Below, piece after piece: positions 61,422 through 64,000 of a stretch of 64,000 nt of DNA; position 1 is the first letter of the stretch, and every line of letters starts with the position of its first letter. This DNA is from Ascidia mentula. Taxonomy: Eukaryota > Chordata > Ascidiacea > Phlebobranchia > Ascidiidae. The stretch is taken from the NCBI GenBank assembly GCA_947561715.1, contig OX387201.1, positions 9,376,001 to 9,440,000 on the forward strand. The letters run 5' to 3'. Under the pieces are notes generated by a model. The model was not told where the DNA came from, did no database searches, and was given only the letters and a program-made list of their open reading frames with translations. The position numbers and the translations under genes are program-made.

Positions 61422-64000
61422 GTAAGCACTTGATAAATTGCATGTCTCGCATAAAAGCATTTGGATTTAGCATTCACAGTCTGATTTGTTCAATATCATG
61501 GACTTTAAGTGGGTTGCTTTAGACTGTACTAAAAAATATAGTCTGTGACACAGTTTCCGCAGCTGCCACTGGCAAAAGAACATTTGACCCGGTTTTGTCA
61601 TTGAGCCGCGGCCGTGAACTGATTTACCATATTCGGCTGCTTGGCGGATTGAACCGCTCTGCAGTACGTCCGTACGTGAGTCACCGATCATCGCTGGAGG
61701 GTCGTCGGTTTAATGGGATTGTTAATTTGCGGCCTTCGGGCAACAACGGCTATAGCCCCTGGCGCTAGGTGACCACACGAACTAATGACAACGACCCAGC
61801 ATGTCGCGTCGCGTAGGTGCAACATTGTCGATTCGAACGTGAACTAAATTGCTTTACAACCCCAAGGGAACTTCACCCTTTGTCGCAATTTGCAACAACG
61901 TTCGGTTTCTTGTTAAATTCCGCACGTTCCACACCACGAGGAAAAACATAACGCGCATCGTTCCTCGTTGTCAAAATAAGTTTTTCTTAGCTGAAAACTA
62001 TTTAATATTTTATTGATTTTTTTTACCAACAAATCCTTTATCAATTTATGTGTTTTTCCGATGTTGTCAGTTTTTGCTGGTGGCTTGTGTCCGTTGTACA
62101 GAGTTGGACAGAGAAGTTTACAGTCAACGCCCCGAGCAGGCAACGGTCACAGACCCTAACTTATATTTCTACGATTTAAATTTCTGTGGACCCAACGATG
62201 TAAATTTAACCTGGCGGTGTATTTTAATCGAGCCTTTCCATTGTTTGCGACAACAAGAGATTTGTTTAATTCAAATGCGTTCGATTCATTTTGCCTTGGC
62301 GCGAACGACTACGGAATTATCCGATTTGCATCTAGGTCTGTTTAGGGATGCACTGCATAGTTTGGACATGACCGCCGCGCGTCGCATTAGGTGGGTATCA
62401 CGCATTGTTGGTGTTCACACGTTGATTCGCACAGGAAACGGTCCATCACAGACGGTTTGCAGCATATCCGTTGTTTTCGCTGGGCGCTGGCTTGCCGGTC
62501 GCTCGTCTGCTGTCATTCCGCTTTAGAAAGCATGCACCCGCCTCGACCCCGAGAACGTCTTTTACTGCTGGCGCATATTTCCAAATCGATAGCTAATCGG
62601 ATCAATATGCCGTTGCAAGGGTTTGCTTCGGATTTCGGGGTGATTTAGCGCGCAGAGCGGGGCCATAAATATAACATGGAGCTGCCATTTTTACAGTCGC
62701 CTAATCACAAAGTGGGCTCGACCCGAGTACCCCTGCGGGATTGCCAGTCTGTCCCTAGATAACCGTTACATTTCTTCGTCTGGAGCGAACATACGCGCAT
62801 TGAGGTTTGTGGGGTAGTGCACCCATTGTCGGTCGCCTAATGAGGTCCAGTAACAGGATCCAGGCGCGCGTTTTTTTTATATCGCGGAGTGCCGGACGCC
62901 CCGCGCCGCGCAGTGCACACAAAGCCCGCGCGTTATGAACACAATGGCCCCGCGGGGCGTACCCTCCTGGGCGCCCTTTTGTGAGGTCCCGCCGTCGAAT
63001 GTGTACTTCGGGAGGTCGTACACCCCCTTCATGCCCTCGACCGCTTTGTTCGAACCTCCTGGGTGGAACTGTTAAACCGGACTGTGATTTTTTACCGTTT
63101 CGCTGGGTCAACTTTAAAGCAACTTGGTGCCTGGGGTGAGATTCGATTACCTTTTCCGTGATGGTTGTTACCCCAAAGCGACTTGAAATCGAGGGAGCGT
63201 TGCTAATGGACTGTCCTCATTATGTTCGTTGGACGAACGCAAGACATTACACAATCCGAGCCTAGTGACTGTCTCGGTATTTTTGTCTTAAAATATGCGT
63301 AATATTCCCAACAACCGTTCGTTTCTATTATAGTTACCAAGGAATATTGGTCTCAGTTTCTTGTGATTTTGTTGCCAAATCCTCTGTTACGTACATTTAT
63401 TAAGTGTGAAAAAGTTATTGTCAGGGTTGGCATGTTTAAACACAACTTACAAAGCAGTAAAAAATTACCCACAACATTTCCCGGACTTATTGGTTTTATT
63501 AAGACTTTCCCTAATTACGTCACGCGCTTAAGTCAAAGCAGGCGCGCCTGTATCGACTTGTATAAGTTGTTTGGCGTGTTCATGTAACTCTCTGACTCAC
63601 AAGCAGCGCACACCCTGGGGCCGTCTTGTGGGCGTTGGGGAAATCGCATCGTGTTGCCTCTGTTTACTGTCTTGTAAATTACTGTTTACCCGTCTCGACA
63701 CTAGCCTGGTCAACACACTGTCTCCCAGTTCTTATTTTCGAGAAAGGGTTTTCCATTGTTTTGCCGTGCGTCGTTTTGATGCCAGACGATTGTTCCTGAT
63801 TGCATTCCACCGCGCATGCGTCCACCGAGGGGTTTTTCTGTCGCGGAAAATTTAGCGCGCGTCCTTGGCATGGGAAGAGTTCGCGGGAAACACCAGCGGG
63901 GAGAACAGCGTTGCTTATGTATTTCTGGCGGTGTGTCTATCGATTAGAGAGAGAGAGGGCCTTCTGGACTCCCGTAAAAGACCGCCGCGTCCCGCCGAAA
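61422..64000. other. Region after BTB exons, becoming GC/CpG-rich
   Basis: Presumably intron of the BTB gene. A 158-aa plus-strand frame at 62050-62526 and a 118-aa minus-strand frame at 62755-63111 are open but have no recognised domains. From about 62640 onward the base composition is much more GC- and CpG-rich than the rest of the window, with a short GA repeat near 63940. Confidence 0.45.

Noticed and set aside
62050..62526. 158-aa plus-strand frame as the continuation of the BTB protein
   Set aside because: It lacks the final BTB helices, has no acceptor matching the phase of the donor at 61421, and no recognisable domain.

Overview
This is eukaryotic, metazoan DNA: AT-rich, with genes split into short exons by small GT-AG introns (mostly about 100-600 bp), many transposon-like remnants, and animal gene families (F-box/LRR, NF-YC, C2H2 zinc fingers, a CACHD1-type VWA/Cache membrane protein, TBC1D23, UBE2G1, WD40, BTB). 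The compactness and gene content fit a chordate invertebrate, most likely an ascidian of the Ciona type. That assignment is inference; no species marker was found. Exon models were built by hand from splice sites, reading-frame continuity and protein family resemblance.

Layout. 1.2-6.6 kb (-): F-box/leucine-rich-repeat protein. 8.3-10.6 kb (-): NF-YC histone-fold transcription factor subunit with a Q-rich tail; one intron holds a perfect 50-bp foldback element. 11.2-12.0 kb: satellite-like array of 10-bp units with a 280-bp higher-order period. 12.8-14.6 kb (+): 21-finger C2H2 protein in one open frame, followed by decayed fingers. A 21-bp inverted repeat linked to satellite units lies on both sides of array plus gene. 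17.1-23.3 kb (-): CACHD1-like (alpha2delta-like) type I membrane protein.

26.1-41.4 kb: TBC1D23 (+) followed by a tandem segmental duplication of about 6.6 kb. The duplication carries the 3' half of TBC1D23 and a whole UBE2G1-type E2 gene (-). It leaves two intact, diverged UBE2G1 copies and one dead partial TBC1D23 copy; the second unit also contains a hAT/DUF4371-type transposase remnant.

43.8-44.2 kb (+): small secreted protein with dibasic sites, family not recognised. 45.5-50.7 kb (-): nine-exon WD40 protein. 53.5-58.0 kb (+): an eight-exon gene for a 177-residue, N-myristoylation-type, acidic P/E/A/T-rich disordered protein in which every intron is phase 1 and every internal exon is a multiple of three. 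60.7 kb to beyond the window (+): first three exons of a BTB/POZ protein. The last ~1.4 kb is markedly GC- and CpG-rich.

The genes do not form a pathway; neighbourhood here is mostly chance plus local duplication. The least explained items are the cassette-exon disordered protein, the duplicated E2 pair, the satellite/zinc-finger block and the small secreted protein.
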